DNA of 44,258 nt from Prevotella sp. Lineage in GTDB: Bacteria; Bacteroidota; Bacteroidia; Bacteroidales; Bacteroidaceae. This document shows, one piece after another, positions 17,986 to 25,363 of the stretch. Position 1 is the stretch's first letter. Each line of letters begins with the position of its first letter. Made by a program: the position numbers and the translations under genes. The DNA lies in assembly GCA_017965475.1 (NCBI GenBank), contig JAGCPV010000007.1:1-44258 (forward strand), read 5' to 3'. The notes below the pieces were generated by a model. The model was not told where the DNA came from, searched no databases, and saw nothing but the letters and a program-made list of their open reading frames with translations.

Positions 17986-19002
17986 ATGGAGCAAATTTTA
18001 TTGCCTACCGTTTCCGGTAAAAGATTCGATTTCTCTGATGCAGAGATTATCGAGCCAGTGAGTGAGGTGCAAGTTAATGCTGTTAAGCGTACAAAACACT
18101 TCATTGAAGCTAACACAGTCGAGGTGACTTTAGACCAGCTAAAGAACGACTGCATCACTCCCGTATTTGCAAAAGATAATGAACTTACAATTTCTCACCC
18201 TCTCTTTATTGAGACAATTGGTGAAGCCACAAAAGACTTTTTCAGGGGTGAAGAGGTTGAAAGTCCAATTATCAGAGCGTCACACGTTATCAAGGGGCGA
18301 ATCCCTTCCGCCATTCACAAGCCTGCAAACCAACTTTTAGAGAGTGACAAAACTCAGTATTTTGAGCGTTGTGCTTTCTCTATTGACGTACCCACAATCT
18401 ATCAGGACATCAATGGCAACCGTCTTTATCTCTCAGTAACAGGCGTAAGAGCCTATAATCTGCAAAATCTTCACTCTAAGAAAGTTCCCGAATTATTCAA
18501 ATTGGCAATTGGATTTAAAAACACCGTATGCTGCAATTTATGCATTTTCACTGATGGTTACTTGGCAGAACTGAGAGCCAGCAGCCCTAATGATTTATAT
18601 CGACAGGCTCTTGAACTCTTCCACAGCTTCAACCCTGCGAAACAGATTCATTTGATGCAACAACTTTGCAATTCTTCACTTACAGAACATCAATTCTGTC
18701 AGATAATTGGAAAAGCAAGACTTTGGCAGCATTTACCTATGAGACTCCAAAGAGATATACCTCAACTATTGATAACTGATACCCAACTCAACAACGTGTC
18801 GAAATCTTATATAAATGATGAAGATTTTGGAAGTTATGGCTGTGACATTAATCTCTGGAAATTTTATAATCTTCTTAATGGCTCTGTTAAGTCCTCTTAC
18901 GTGGATTCTTTCTTGGATAGAACAGTAAATGCAACAGAAATTGCGTTAGGAATCAATGGAGCGCTACACGGAGAACAGCGTTATCAATGGTATATCGATT
19001 AA
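17986..19002 (+). CDS. DUF3871 family protein
   Basis: The 338-residue product matches, from memory, the Bacteroidetes family DUF3871, usually found on mobile elements. The most characteristic stretch is at residues ~80-190 (IRASHVIKGRIPSAIHKPA ... YLSVTGVRAYN ... GFKNTVCCNLCIFTDGY). No signal peptide or membrane segment is seen. The layout recalls DUF932-type plasmid proteins; their roles are unknown or concern plasmid maintenance or anti-restriction. It is the first gene rightward of the repeat region at 17281-17985. No TAnnTTTG promoter was found before it. Confidence 0.7.
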   Translation: MEQILLPTVSGKRFDFSDAEIIEPVSEVQVNAVKRTKHFIEANTVEVTLDQLKNDCITPVFAKDNELTISHPLFIETIGEATKDFFRGEEVESPIIRASHVIKGRIPSAIHKPANQLLESDKTQYFERCAFSIDVPTIYQDINGNRLYLSVTGVRAYNLQNLHSKKVPELFKLAIGFKNTVCCNLCIFTDGYLAELRASSPNDLYRQALELFHSFNPAKQIHLMQQLCNSSLTEHQFCQIIGKARLWQHLPMRLQRDIPQLLITDTQLNNVSKSYINDEDFGSYGCDINLWKFYNLLNGSVKSSYVDSFLDRTVNATEIALGINGALHGEQRYQWYID

Positions 19003-19051
19003 TATTCACATTAGGGGGTACTTTCGGGTACTCCCTTTTCCCTTTTTAAAT

Positions 19052-19405
19052 ATGGAGAAGAAAATAAGACTTTATCCCTCAGACTATTGGAAATACGAAA
19101 CGAGAGCATATCTTAACGCATATTTCCACATACAAGACGGTGACGCATTTCAAGGTTGGGCAGAAATAAGAATCTATCCTATTATAAGGAATAAAATAGT
19201 GATCTTAATGAGGACTGTTGACGTACAATATAATAAGCAGATTCTGAAAGCTAATCCCGATAAGCCTTGGAAAAGTTTCTATCTGGTGAAATATGAGGTA
19301 CAAAAGAATATCTGGGGTATTGAATCAGTTGAATATCGACAAGGAGACGGATTCTTCGCTATTGGTAAGAATATAGACTTACTTGCCAGCACAACACCTT
19401 GGTAA
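19052..19405 (+). CDS. island hypothetical protein
   Basis: The 117-residue protein has no signal peptide and no recognised family. It is aromatic-rich with a predicted beta-rich fold (DYWKYETRAYLNAYF, FYLVKYEVQKNIWGIE). It starts 50 bp after the DUF3871 stop and is probably co-transcribed with it. An earlier in-frame ATG at 18956 overlaps the DUF3871 gene, so the ATG at 19052 is preferred. Confidence 0.6.
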   Translation: MEKKIRLYPSDYWKYETRAYLNAYFHIQDGDAFQGWAEIRIYPIIRNKIVILMRTVDVQYNKQILKANPDKPWKSFYLVKYEVQKNIWGIESVEYRQGDGFFAIGKNIDLLASTTPW

Positions 19406-19512
19406 ATTAGAATAGGGATAGGGGCACATGCCTCTATCTCTTTTTTTATACTTGTAAGTAGGTGGTTTTAGTAAAAATGATGATTAAAATGCAGATTTTT
19501 GAGTAAAACCGC

Positions 19513-19542
19513 TTGTTATGTGAAATATTATTCTTATTTTTG
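19513..19542 (+). promoter_or_regulatory. promoter of the structured leader / LRR transcript
   Basis: TTG at 19513-19515 and TATTTTTG at 19535-19542 are separated by 19 bp, matching the Bacteroidetes -33/-7 layout. A transcript would start near 19549, giving a ~300-nt leader before the ATG at 19849. Confidence 0.55.
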
Positions 19543-19548
19543 CCACTG

Positions 19549-19790
19549 AGTTTCAAGTACCCTACGTGTAGGAGTGCGTTTTAATGACTCTATTTAGAAG
19601 AGAGCGATTGATGCTTATCCCAGTACCGAAATCTGGACAATTTCGACCAATGGGGAGAGTAGCAATAGGCTCACGTATTGATTATTGTACCCTTATGGGC
19701 ATAATATATCAGGTCGTGGGCACTGTTGTTTATTATCCATTGGTAGGTAGTCCAGAACCTCGGTCTGATAGTATTCAATAGTCCCACGCT
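19549..19790 (+). ncRNA. putative structured RNA leader (or small RNA) upstream of the LRR gene
   Basis: This gene-free stretch can form several stems. CCTA/TAGG lies near 19561-19572. A perfect 6-bp hairpin CGAAAT/ATTTCG is at 19627-19645, inside outer pairs TCCC/GGGA (19618-19621 with 19653-19656). A 13-bp bulged stem pairs 19715-19728 with 19776-19788, and contains a further CAGA/TCTG hairpin near 19753-19767. It follows a promoter and precedes a secreted-protein gene. A 65-codon frame crosses it but does not look like a protein. No known riboswitch class is recognised. Confidence 0.45.
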
Positions 19791-19848
19791 TCTTTAACTA
19801 ATAATCCGCTATTCATCTTGGGAACTGATAGCACAAAATGATATTTGC

Positions 19849-20733
19849 ATGAAAAAATGGTTTATATTTATTCTATTATTGACCCCAATGATTGTAATTG
19901 GGGCAACAAAAGTTAAGATAAATGGGATATACTACAATTTGAGTAAAGGCGATTATTCTGCTAGAGTTACTTTGTGGGTTGGGGATAAATATGAAGGAAA
20001 AATTTCAATTCCATCACATGTAGCCTATCAAGACGTTAATTACGATGTAGTGGAAATTGAAGCTAGAGCTTTTTATGGTTGTTCGGAATTGACATACATA
20101 TCAATACCTAGTTCCGTAAAGGAAATAGGTGCACAAGCTTTTGAACACTGTGAGAAATTAGAAACTATTAGTGGATGCCTTAACCTGTGGAAGCTTGGTA
20201 GTTATGCTTTTCACTATTGTATAAGCTTGAAGTCGGTTTGTATTTCATGTGAAACAATCCCTGAATATACATTTTCATCATGTGAAAAATTATCTGACGT
20301 ATATGTTGTTTATTGTTCAAAAATAGGTCGTTGTGCCTTTCAAAGATGTATTAGTTTAGAAGAAATAGAGTTACCTGAACAAATTGAAGACATTGAAGAA
20401 GACTGTTTCTCTGGATGTGAAAAAATAAAGACCATTATTTGTACTAAAGAATCTGTTCCAACTATGAATAATAATTCTTTTGATCTCTCTGTTTTTGAAA
20501 ATGCCACTCTATATGTTCCTGCATTATCTTTAGATGCCTATAAGAGCTCCATACCTTGGAACCAATTCAAAAATATTGTTGCTATCAAGGAAACAGGTAT
20601 TAGCTCCGTCCCACTAGACAATTATATTAAAGAGGTACATTCGATAAATGGTAATAAATTGAAATCTCCATCTAAAGGTATTAATATTATTAAACTGAAG
20701 GATGGAACAATAAAAAAAGTATTAATTAAATAA
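19849..20733 (+). CDS. secreted BspA-like leucine-rich-repeat protein
   Basis: The 294-residue product has a signal peptide (MKKWFIFILLLTPMIVIGA) and LRR_5 (BspA-type) repeats over residues ~50-215, visible as recurring AF.GC..L..I..P..V..I units. The C-terminal tail (INGNKLKSPSKGINIIKLKD then KKVLIK) is the short beta-rich ending common on exported Bacteroidetes proteins, possibly a sorting signal or truncated T9SS-like tail. It is AT-rich like the rest of the island and is preceded by a ~300-nt structured leader. BspA-like proteins often act in adhesion; that role is not shown here. A lipoprotein gene follows 11 bp downstream. Confidence 0.85.
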   Translation: MKKWFIFILLLTPMIVIGATKVKINGIYYNLSKGDYSARVTLWVGDKYEGKISIPSHVAYQDVNYDVVEIEARAFYGCSELTYISIPSSVKEIGAQAFEHCEKLETISGCLNLWKLGSYAFHYCISLKSVCISCETIPEYTFSSCEKLSDVYVVYCSKIGRCAFQRCISLEEIELPEQIEDIEEDCFSGCEKIKTIICTKESVPTMNNNSFDLSVFENATLYVPALSLDAYKSSIPWNQFKNIVAIKETGISSVPLDNYIKEVHSINGNKLKSPSKGINIIKLKDGTIKKVLIK

Positions 20734-20744
20734 TTATTAAATGT

Positions 20745-21119
20745 ATGAAAACATTAAGATTAATTGGTGTTGCACTTTTTACAGTGCTTATGAGTGTTAA
20801 TTTAACCGCTTGTGGAGGTGATGATAAAGACGAACCAAGTGGAGGTGGCAACCCACTTGTAGGTACTTGGGTGGAAAAGGTTACGGATGATAGCTTTCGT
20901 GACTATATAACATTTAAAGCTGATGGTACAGGTTTTGCGGGTGACTGGGATAAAGGCGATAGATATGAAGATATAGAATCATTCAGATACAAGTACACCA
21001 ATACAACTGTTACGCTTGATTGGGGTGATGGCTCTCCAAAAGAATATCAATATTCGATTTCAGGAAAAGACTTGTCACTTTCAAGGGGAGGTGAAACAAC
21101 AATATATACAAAACAATAA
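20745..21119 (+). CDS. small lipoprotein, lipocalin-like
   Basis: The 124-residue product has a signal peptide ending in LTAC, with Cys at about residue 23, followed by a GGDDKDEPSGGG linker. Such a +2-region acidic/Gly linker is common in surface-exposed Bacteroidetes lipoproteins. The mature domain starts LVGTWVEKV and contains ITFKADGTG, a pattern of lipocalin-like small beta-barrels. It lies 11 bp after the LRR gene and ends at a strong terminator, so the two form a transcription unit. Confidence 0.78.
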   Translation: MKTLRLIGVALFTVLMSVNLTACGGDDKDEPSGGGNPLVGTWVEKVTDDSFRDYITFKADGTGFAGDWDKGDRYEDIESFRYKYTNTTVTLDWGDGSPKEYQYSISGKDLSLSRGGETTIYTKQ

Positions 21120-21124
21120 AATTG

Positions 21125-21156
21125 AAAAGGCAGCATGATAACTGCCTTTTCTTTTT
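21125..21156 (+). terminator. rho-independent terminator after the lipoprotein gene
   Basis: AAAAGGCAG / CTGCCTTTT is a perfect 9-bp stem with an 8-nt loop, followed by CTTTTT, 5 bp after the stop codon. Confidence 0.85.
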
Positions 21157-21185
21157 GGCTCCAACTCTCAAAAGGGTAATTAAGT

Positions 21186-21216
21186 AGAATGGGCTTTATG
21201 CTCATTCTCTTTTTAT
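21186..21216 (+). terminator. second terminator-like hairpin
   Basis: AGAATGGGC / GCTCATTCT (9 bp, one G-U pair) with loop TTTAT is followed by CTTTTTAT. It lies 30 bp after the first terminator. Confidence 0.6.
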
Positions 21217-21408
21217 ATAGTGCAACTCCAGACGAAAAATCGGACTTTAGGGGCACTTTTACTCGATTATTCAAGAATTTCCAACATGACTTTGAACTGT
21301 CGAAATAATCACTTATATTCGTATCGGAAGAATTAAGATAAGCACAGTCCATAAGAGGTGAATCAATATATCCTTGCTAAATCCAAAATAGGGCATAGTA
21401 AGAAAATC

Positions 21409-21440
21409 AAAGGATGCGAAGAAATGCGTCCTTTATTTTT
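21409..21440 (+). terminator. terminator-like hairpin upstream of the helicase gene
   Basis: AAAGGATGC / GCGTCCTTT (9 bp, one T-G pair) with an 8-nt loop is followed by ATTTTTGG. No gene ends just before it, so it may end a small RNA or attenuate transcription into the helicase gene. Confidence 0.55.
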
Positions 21441-21582
21441 GGATTCATTTGTAACCGAAATCAGCAAAATATTCTCTTTATTATAAGGATAAAAAGTCAG
21501 TTACATAACCTCGATTCTGTAATTCCGAGATTACACCCAAAAAACGAGATAAAACATGTTTCACCTCTTATATTTATTGATT

Positions 21583-23448
21583 ATGACGAGAGGAATAAAA
21601 ATCGACTCAGCAGACGGGTACTTACACATGAATGACTTACCCCATAACTGCATTTTCAACAAGGTTGTGACAGGATGCGGTGGCACAACCATCGCATTAC
21701 AAAACGATGAAGATTACATTATCGCAGTTCCAACAACGGAACTTATCATTAACAAGATTGGCAGAGCTGATGCGGGCGTCGGGATTGTGAAATTCCATGA
21801 TGGTAAAAGCAGAAAAGTTTATGGCTTACATGGTAGATATAACATTGTCGTTGAAAGAGATTTATTAGAATATATTGCCACGAACGATACGAAGAAGATA
21901 ATATGCACATACGATAAGTTACCCAAATTATGTGAACTTGTAAATCCGAGCAGATACAAATTATTGGTTGACGAGTATCACAGACTATTGAAGGATTATT
22001 CGTACCGAGAACGCGCTATAGATGGGGTATTGGATAATTTCAGACGCTTCAAGTCATTCTGTTTCATGTCAGCAACACCGATACAACCGTTATTCAAGCC
22101 CTCATGCCTTGAAGATGTCGAAGATGTCATAGCAGAATGGAAACATAGAGAAAAAATGAAAGTAAAGCTATTACAAACTAACAAACCATATACAATGGCT
22201 GCCAACATAATAGAGAAATATTTCACTAATGGATATGTCACAGTAAACGGTATCAAAAGCGAAGAGGCTTATTTCTTTATCAATAGTGTGACTGATATTG
22301 TCGCTATTCTTGAGCATTGCCGTCTCAGTAATGATGATGTACGTATTATATGTGCAAACAACGAAGAAAACGAGAAAAAGTTAAAAGGGTATAAGATAAG
22401 TAGTAGCCTGTCTGAAAGCAAGCGTTTCAACTTCATTACATCTAAATCTTTTGAGGGCGCAGATTATTATAGCGAAACAGGATTATGCTTTGTCGTCAGT
22501 TGTGCTTCTAATAAACACACATTGGCGAGTATAGATACTGACATTCCATAGATAGCAGGGCGCATACGTACAAAATTCAATCCCTTTAGAAACACTTTAA
22601 TTCATATTTTCAACACCAGTCATAGGCGATTAAATCTTGATGTGTCATTTGACGAAATGAAAGCTATTACAGAGCTGTCAATATCAAATGCCAGAGAAAC
22701 AGTAAAACATTTTAACGATGCACCTGCCAACGTAAAAGACTATTTGCGAGATAATATAAAACATGACCTCAACAATTTATATATGAGCTATGACAAACAG
22801 AATGATACTTTTGTTCTGAATGACAGACTTCCCAAATTAGAACTATACAATTATATGGTGAATTAGGAAATCTATAAGAACGGCCTTAGCGTCGCCAACG
22901 GTTATAACGCCAATGGAATAGACACAGTTAAGTATAAATACCAGAGAATAACCAACAACATAGATTTATCTGCAAATAAAATAACCTTCAAAGAATTGTT
23001 CACAAAATATGTAGATTTAATGATGAACCACCCTTTTTCTCCTTCAATTACGACTATGGAAAAGAGTGAACCACTATTAAGGGAAGCATATACGAAACTC
23101 GGAGCAGGCAAAGTAAAGTCATTAAGATTTACCAAGAGAGCCATACAAGATGCTTTAATTGGCATAGATAACACAAAGGATGCAGAACAAAAGATTGCCA
23201 GAATCATGGTAAAGAAAATTCCTACAGGCGAACCAATCACAGTTGCCAAAGCCAACCAGATAATAACAGAAGCATATACAACAGTTGGTATTAAACACAC
23301 AACCAAAGCCAAGGACTTACATAAGTGGTTTGAATGTTCTGACCCGATAAGTAAACGTGTTAATGGCAAGGTGGTTAAATGCGTGGATATTTACAGAGTA
23401 AAGTTTATTTTCAAAGATGAATCAAATGATAAACCTCAAAACAAATGA
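21583..23448 (+). CDS. superfamily-2 helicase-like protein interrupted by two in-frame TAG codons
   Basis: One frame runs 621 codons to a TGA, broken only by TAG at codons 323 (22549-22551) and 428 (22864-22866). Helicase motifs in order: Walker-A-like TGCGGTT (30-36, lacking the usual Lys), DEYH as motif II (130-133), SAT as motif III (163-165), and IAGRIRT directly after the first TAG. That TAG therefore occupies the motif VI Gln position (QxxGRxR). Similar GCGGTT helicases of ~600 residues occur on Bacteroidetes phages and mobile elements, from memory. Read with TAG as Gln, the protein is full length. Read normally, it ends before motif VI. It could be a recoded gene or a pseudogene. The ATG at 21583 is preferred to one at 21556. 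Confidence 0.75.
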
Positions 23449-23564
23449 TTATGAAACAATTAATAAAACGTGGCGAAAAGCCAATTAACATTGCGGAAAT
23501 TATCAATTAGAAAGGAGATATAACCTACTTGAATCTTATGAAGAAAAAGATAGTCTTTAAATAA
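23445..23564 (+). CDS. small ORF with an in-frame TAG, coupled to the helicase frame
   Basis: The ATG overlaps the helicase TGA as ATGA, a typical coupling layout. The frame reads MIMKQLIKRGEKPINIAEII and one Asn, then TAG at 23508-23510, and continues for 17 codons (KGDITYLNL...) to TAA at 23562-23564. If TAG is decoded, the product is 39 residues; if not, 21. No family is recognised. The bases after the TAG also read AAAGGAGATA, which could act as a Shine-Dalgarno site, so the readthrough case is weaker here than in the helicase gene. Confidence 0.4.
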
Positions 23565-23575
23565 TCAGCTATATG

Positions 23576-23621
23576 GCGAAGTGGCTTTATCCAAAATCAG
23601 GAGAGGTCGCTTCGCTTTTTT
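23576..23621 (+). terminator. rho-independent terminator after the helicase module
   Basis: GCGAAGTGG pairs with GTCGCTTCGC (9 bp with G-U pairs) across a 22-nt loop, followed by TTTTTTA. It ends the helicase/small-ORF transcript. Confidence 0.6.
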
Positions 23622-23645
23622 ATTACTCATACAAGAAAACTGCAA

Positions 23646-23717
23646 CAAGGTCGGTTCGGTAGCTCAGTTGGATATAAGACAGGAAAACCGCAGGTTTTCA
23701 TGGCGATGCAACTGCCT
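23646..23717 (+). pseudogene. broken copy of the tRNA-Arg 5' half
   Basis: AAGGTCGGTTCGGTAGCTCA and the following D-loop bases copy the start of the tRNA-Arg at 15128 plus its upstream bases, with C-to-G and C-to-T changes. After GGATA the copy is interrupted by ~33 bp that contain the hairpin GAAAACC GCA GGTTTTC, then resumes with GCAACTGCCT (23708-23717), matching 15152-15161, and stops. It cannot form a tRNA. It is probably the remnant of another integration or of a tandem tRNA copy. Confidence 0.7.
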
Positions 23718-23882
23718 CCTTTTCATCTTTATAGTAATATTGGACATATTCAAAATGGACAAGCATATCACTTTATATGGAATGAAGGAAACAAAAATAT
23801 TACATGATCAATAATAAGAGATTATTATTTTCGATTTCTCATTTTTTAACTCGATTTATATTCGTTATTCAATATAAATATA

Positions 23883-23890
23883 TATTTTTG
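23883..23890 (+). promoter_or_regulatory. possible promoter reading out of the island
   Basis: TATTTTTG matches TAnnTTTG in an AT-rich stretch, 157 bp before the GH25 gene at 24047. No clear -33 element is seen. Confidence 0.35.
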
Positions 23891-23909
23891 TCGAACAAAA
23901 GACAGAGAA

Positions 23910-23927
23910 GTTGACCTATAGTTGACC
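23910..23927 (+). repeat. right-end GTTGACC repeats (candidate arm-type sites)
   Basis: GTTGACC occurs at 23910-23916 and 23921-23927, 11 bp apart, 60 bp from the attR core. The same core appears four times, one copy degenerate, near attL. Confidence 0.55.
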
Positions 23928-23986
23928 TCTGACTTTTAGAGAGTTCAATAACATGCTGATAATGAGACTTCTATAAGGCAAAAGGT

Positions 23987-24035
23987 AACTGCCTTCTAAG
24001 CAGTAGGCCTCGGGTTCGAATCCCGACGGAATCAC
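23987..24035 (+). repeat. attR, 49-bp direct repeat
   Basis: Perfect copy of 15154-15202. It contains the anticodon loop, T arm and 3' acceptor strand of tRNA-Arg but no 5' half, so it is not a functional tRNA. Chromosomal DNA resumes at 24036. Confidence 0.95.
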
Positions 24036-24046
24036 AAAACAGGCAT

Positions 24047-25360
24047 ATGAAGAATACACTTTTTACAATAACAGTACCTATGCTGGTACTGATGATCACC
24101 AGTTATATTCTTCCCCCACCCCGACATGTGGGCATGAGACTCTCGCCAGCATTTCACACATCGACTGTGGTTAAGGAGAAAACGACAACAGTCGGTCCTC
24201 TTGTACAAGAAGAACTCAATTATTATCTGGACCGCCACAATGTGGAAGATGAAGGCTATGAGATGGTTGTGGCATTTGCCAACGGTCAGCGTCTTCAGAT
24301 AGAACCCGACGATTATCTCCCTGTAAGGAACGTTGGAACATGGAAAGGGTATCGTCGTAAGGGAAATGTCATTATTCTGGACTCCCTAGGACGTACGGTC
24401 ATCGCCACCTGTCGTGACGATTCCTTGATGACAGGCATCCGTCCAGACTCTATCGGCACTTATTTAGGAGACTTCCTGCTCGACAAAGCCCAGGGACATG
24501 GTGCCTATATTACCCCAGACGGCAGTTATTCCGAGGGCCACTGGGATAACGACCGCCGTCATGGTTTCGGACTTGAGCTGCTGACACCCGTGAATCAGGA
24601 TCCCCGTTTGAGAGTCGGCGAATGGAGCAAGAACAGATACCAGGGTGAACGGATGCGCTACACCACAGAACGGATCTATGGTATTGACATCGCCCGTTAC
24701 CAGCATGGTAAAGGACGCAAGCCTCTCCCTATCCAATGGAACAAACTGCGTATTACCCATGTCGGCAAAAGAGGCAGTCACAATGTCAGAGGTACGGCTG
24801 ATTATCCCGTGTCATTCGTCTATATCAAGAGTACAGAGGGAATCTCTATACGTAATAAGTTCTATTTTGGCGACTATACCCAGGCCCGTAAGCATGGCAT
24901 CCGCACGGGAGCCTATCATTTCTGGTCTGTCCGTACCAGTGGAGCCTCTCAGGCAGAGTTCTTCCTGAAGAACACCCGTTTTAACCATGGTGACTTGCCT
25001 CCTGTGCTCGACATCGAACCCAGTGATGCGCAAATAGCCCAGATGGGTGGCGCGGAAAACATGTTCCGTCATATCCGCACTTGGCTGAAGATGGTAGAAA
25101 AACGCGTGGGCGTGAAGCCCATTCTCTACGTGAACCAGAGGTTTGTCAACAACTACCTTGTGAAAGAGACTGATCTGAAGCGTGATTATCGTATCTGGAT
25201 AGCCCGCTACAGCGAATATAAACCAGACCTCCACCTCATCTACTGGCAACTCTGTCCAGACGGACATGTGGCTGGGATCCTGGGTGATGTGGATATCAAT
25301 GTCTTTAACGGCTATAAGAGTCAGTTTGAAACCTATCTGACAGAAGAAACCATCAGATAA
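24047..25360 (+). CDS. GH25 family lysozyme with MORN repeat
   Basis: The 437-residue product has an N-terminal signal/anchor helix (residues 4-22) and a linker domain. A MORN-type repeat lies at ~138-175 (GDFLLDKAQGHG, GSYSEGHWDNDRRHGFG). The C-terminal GH25 muramidase domain runs from ~208, with Asp214 in YGIDIARYQHG and Asp322/Glu324 in LDIEPSD. It should cut peptidoglycan outside the cytoplasmic membrane. It is a paralog of the gene at 6334. The ATG lies 11 bp after attR, so before integration it lay 11 bp beyond the same 49-bp segment of the tRNA gene. It converges on the EamA gene with 3 bp between stops. Confidence 0.92.
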   Translation: MKNTLFTITVPMLVLMITSYILPPPRHVGMRLSPAFHTSTVVKEKTTTVGPLVQEELNYYLDRHNVEDEGYEMVVAFANGQRLQIEPDDYLPVRNVGTWKGYRRKGNVIILDSLGRTVIATCRDDSLMTGIRPDSIGTYLGDFLLDKAQGHGAYITPDGSYSEGHWDNDRRHGFGLELLTPVNQDPRLRVGEWSKNRYQGERMRYTTERIYGIDIARYQHGKGRKPLPIQWNKLRITHVGKRGSHNVRGTADYPVSFVYIKSTEGISIRNKFYFGDYTQARKHGIRTGAYHFWSVRTSGASQAEFFLKNTRFNHGDLPPVLDIEPSDAQIAQMGGAENMFRHIRTWLKMVEKRVGVKPILYVNQRFVNNYLVKETDLKRDYRIWIARYSEYKPDLHLIYWQLCPDGHVAGILGDVDINVFNGYKSQFETYLTEETIR

Positions 25361-25363
25361 TCC

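Larger units (their letters stand above)
21157..21555. other. 399-bp gap with two more terminator-like hairpins
   Basis: No credible gene is seen. Besides hairpins at 21186-21216 and 21409-21440, each followed by a T-run, nothing is recognised. A short RNA ending at 21440 would be possible, but I see no clear promoter for it. Confidence 0.4.
15154..24035 (+). mobile_element. tRNA-Arg-integrated genomic island (8,833-bp unit)
   Basis: An integrative element lies between perfect 49-bp direct repeats (15154-15202 and 23987-24035) that match the tRNA-Arg 3' half. A tyrosine integrase gene sits next to the left end. The interior is visibly more AT-rich than both flanks. Cargo: integrase, an unknown protein, a DUF3871 protein, another unknown, a leucine-rich-repeat protein with a structured leader, a lipoprotein, a helicase-like gene with in-frame TAGs, and a small ORF. 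I recognise no relaxase, capsid, terminase or conjugation gene, so any spread would need help from another element. Whether it is still active is unknown. Confidence 0.9.

Noticed and set aside
19584..19781. 65-codon frame in the leader of the LRR gene
   Set aside because: Crosses several base-paired stems and resembles no protein I know. An RNA role fits better, but this is not certain.
22549..22551. Programmed frameshift instead of TAG readthrough
   Set aside because: The downstream coding sequence stays in the same frame as the upstream part, so no shift is needed.
23581..23814. 77-codon frame over the tRNA relic
   Set aside because: It spans a terminator hairpin and tRNA-derived sequence, so it is not a plausible gene.
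23953..23985. CTTCTATAAG just before attR as the anticodon arm of a TAG-suppressor tRNA
   Set aside because: The CTA could sit in a loop, but no 5-bp anticodon stem, D arm or acceptor stem can be formed around it.
23987..24035. Second tRNA-Arg gene
   Set aside because: Only the 3' 49 bases are present; there is no 5' acceptor strand or D arm next to it. It is attR.
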